Source of the DNA: Saccharofermentans sp.
Lineage (GTDB): Bacteria > Bacillota_A > Clostridia > Saccharofermentanales > Saccharofermentanaceae
Reading direction: 5' to 3'
NCBI GenBank assembly: GCA_024695565.1
Contig: JAILHX010000100.1
Coordinates: forward strand, 1-6,796
DNA length: 6,796 nucleotides
Made by a program: the position numbers and the translations under genes. Of this stretch, positions 5,387 to 6,796 are shown in pieces. The notes beneath the pieces are model-generated. The model had not been told where the DNA came from. It saw nothing but the letters and a program-made list of their open reading frames with translations, and made no database searches. Positions within the stretch are counted from its first letter, which is position 1, and every line of letters starts with the position of its first letter.

Positions 5387-5764
5387 ATGTCTGATAATCT
5401 TGCCAGCAAAATCACTGATTCCGAACTGGAGGTCATGAAACTGCTGTGGCACGCAAGTGACGCTCTGCCTGTTACGGAGATCCGTGAACAGCTTCAGAGA
5501 TCAAAAGGATGGGAGCCTGCGACGATCAAGACACTGATCTCAAGACTTGTGTCAAAAGGCGTTGTACGTCAGGAAAAACGTAATGTTTACTACTATTCTC
5601 CGGTCATCTCGGAAAAGGAATACAGTTCATGGGCCACAAAGGATCTCATTACCCGCATCTATAACGGGAAGGCCAGTGATCTGATAGCTTCTCTCGTAAG
5701 TTCGAACGGCCTTACAAAGGACGATATCGCCGAATTGCGGGAAATGTTCAAGGTGGAGGAATAA
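5387..5764 (+). CDS. blaI: BlaI/MecI-family transcriptional repressor
   Basis: This 125-residue protein is at the usual family length. The start is ATG 5387, preceded at 8 bases by GGAGG (5374-5378); an in-frame TTG at 5372 overlaps that ribosome binding site and is rejected. The N-terminal winged helix (about 9-73) begins ITDSELEVMKLLW, has the recognition helix WEPATIKTLISRLVSKGVV (42-60) and the wing KRNVYYYSPVI. The C-terminal 74-125 is the helical dimerisation region that the partner protease cleaves in characterised systems; the cleavage site cannot be placed here. Family members repress their own operon and a resistance or cell-wall gene until the BlaR1-type sensor triggers their proteolysis. 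Two matching dyads at 5312 and 5354 support autoregulation. The stop is 3 bases before the next ATG. Confidence 0.93.
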   Translation: MSDNLASKITDSELEVMKLLWHASDALPVTEIREQLQRSKGWEPATIKTLISRLVSKGVVRQEKRNVYYYSPVISEKEYSSWATKDLITRIYNGKASDLIASLVSSNGLTKDDIAELREMFKVEE

Positions 5765-5767
5765 CTA

Positions 5768-6796
5768 ATGAAAACTATTCTTGTGCTGACTCTCAGCGGC
5801 AGTGTACTGACACTGCTTCTAACGGTTCTGCGCTATACTTTCCTGCGCAAGATGCCGAGTACTGTCTATTACTATGCATGGCTTCTGGTGCTTTTGCGTT
5901 TTGCATTGCCCCTTCCGGGACTTGTTCCCGCATCGGCTGAGAAGGCGAACGAATTGCCCGCCGCTCCGGTTGCTTATGTGAGAATTGACAGCCGGGAGAA
6001 CAGTGATCACGATACGGAGATCATTAAGAACGAAGCCGCGAAAAGCGGATCAAATGAATCAACCGGATCAAACGAATCACACATTGCACTTAATGCAACG
6101 GAAACAAAGGAGATGACAGTCACAGAGACAGCCCCTAAGGCTTCGTTTTCCATTGATTGGAAATCTCCTAAGCTATGGCTCTCGGTCTGGGCGGTCGGCG
6201 CGGTTATGAGCATGGCGGTCACGGTTCTTTCTTATCTCAAGTTCAGCTTCGGCCTTAAGAGGGATCTCATGGAACCTGACAGCTTTACCAGGTCGGTATA
6301 TGCATCGATCCCCGGCAGAAAGCCTGAACTCTATTTTTCGGATTCAGCCCGCACACCCATGATGCTCGGCATTCTCAAGCCGAAGATCGTGCTGCCTGTT
6401 CGTGAGTACAATGAGGAAGTGCTTCTCAACATTCTCCGTCACGAGCTTACGCATTACCGCCGCTTTGACATGCTCTACAAGTGGGCAACGGCTTTAGTCC
6501 TTTCTGTTCACTGGTTCAATCCCTTAGCCTGGTTCATCCGCAGGGAGATAAACCGAGCATGCGAGATGAGCTGCGATGAGATGCTTCTGCGTACCATGGA
6601 CAAAAACGAAAAGCAGTCTTACGGCAATACGCTCCTTTTAATGGCAGCATCAACTGCTCTGCCTTCTGCCGTTGTCGCTACTACTTTCGCAACAGAGAAG
6701 AGGAATCTCAAAGAAAGACTCGTTCAGATAATGAACTATAAGAAGAGCGGCACAAGGCTTCTTGCAGCGGTCCTTTCAGTTGCACTCCTGACAGGA
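5768..6796 (+). CDS. blaR1: BlaR1-type M56 membrane metallopeptidase (3' end cut off by window)
   Basis: The frame is open from ATG 5768 to the right edge (343 codons, no stop). The ribosome binding site AGGTGGAGG lies at the end of the repressor gene, so the two are one operon. Membrane segments appear at about residues 4-22, 35-55 and 130-153, and a fourth begins near 330. The zinc site is HELTH (225-229), followed by HYRRFDM, HWFNPLAWF and EMSCDE; Glu266 is the likely third zinc ligand. These are hallmarks of peptidase family M56 (BlaR1/MecR1). The extracellular-type loop at about 56-128 is Ser/Asn/Glu-rich and contains a tandem GSNES repeat. The C-terminal sensor lies beyond the window, so it is unknown whether the protein carries a penicillin-binding domain. 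The blaR1 symbol reflects family and partner, not proven beta-lactam sensing. Confidence 0.92.
   Translation, partial: MKTILVLTLSGSVLTLLLTVLRYTFLRKMPSTVYYYAWLLVLLRFALPLPGLVPASAEKANELPAAPVAYVRIDSRENSDHDTEIIKNEAAKSGSNESTGSNESHIALNATETKEMTVTETAPKASFSIDWKSPKLWLSVWAVGAVMSMAVTVLSYLKFSFGLKRDLMEPDSFTRSVYASIPGRKPELYFSDSARTPMMLGILKPKIVLPVREYNEEVLLNILRHELTHYRRFDMLYKWATALVLSVHWFNPLAWFIRREINRACEMSCDEMLLRTMDKNEKQSYGNTLLLMAASTALPSAVVATTFATEKRNLKERLVQIMNYKKSGTRLLAAVLSVALLTG

Noticed and set aside
5819..6222. Minus-strand frames inside the M56 peptidase gene
   Set aside because: They are shadows of a clear coding frame with HELTH and membrane segments on the plus strand.

Overview
The window looks like a piece of a Clostridia-type Firmicutes chromosome, probably a gut or rumen anaerobe. 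The grounds are moderate GC content, strong AGGAGG-like ribosome binding sites, extended -10 (TGnTATAAT) promoters, several small cell-surface lipoproteins, and a BlaI/BlaR1-type pair. No phage, conjugation, rRNA, tRNA or CRISPR genes are seen. Species cannot be assigned from the sequence alone.

Left part (1-1843): the C-terminal bulk of a P-loop NTPase whose Walker A lysine lies at the window edge (left-truncated). It overlaps, in another frame, a small 108-codon reading frame with no convincing start. An extended -10 promoter then precedes a predicted lipoprotein (1124-1843). A very long, nearly perfect hairpin follows, serving as probable terminator and possibly a transposon-end remnant.

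Middle part (1950-4550): an AraC-family regulator (2134-3123) is followed on the same strand by a lipoprotein with a C-terminal PEBP (YbhB/RKIP-like) domain (3211-4302). The pair is bracketed by two copies of one intergenic palindromic repeat: a short form at 1961-2017 and a long composite form at 4359-4549. The regulator's ATG sits seven bases after a perfect extended -10 and has an in-frame stop inside that promoter, which suggests a leaderless mRNA.

Right part (4594-6796): a small lipoprotein on the minus strand is divergent from a blaI-like repressor (5387-5764) and a blaR1-like M56 membrane metallopeptidase (5768 to the right edge, open). The blaI promoter has a TTGACA box overlapped by one BlaI-type dyad. 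A second, perfect dyad lies 42 bp downstream, fitting autoregulation of a sensor-protease/repressor operon that responds to cell-wall stress or beta-lactam.

The most unusual signals are the 47-bp repeat unit with conserved geometry in four copies, the likely leaderless araC-type gene, the PEBP domain fused behind an unrecognised lipoprotein domain, and the helically phased BlaI operators. None amounts to a proven new system. The repeat family and the repeat-bracketed regulator/PEBP cassette are the best candidates for follow-up.
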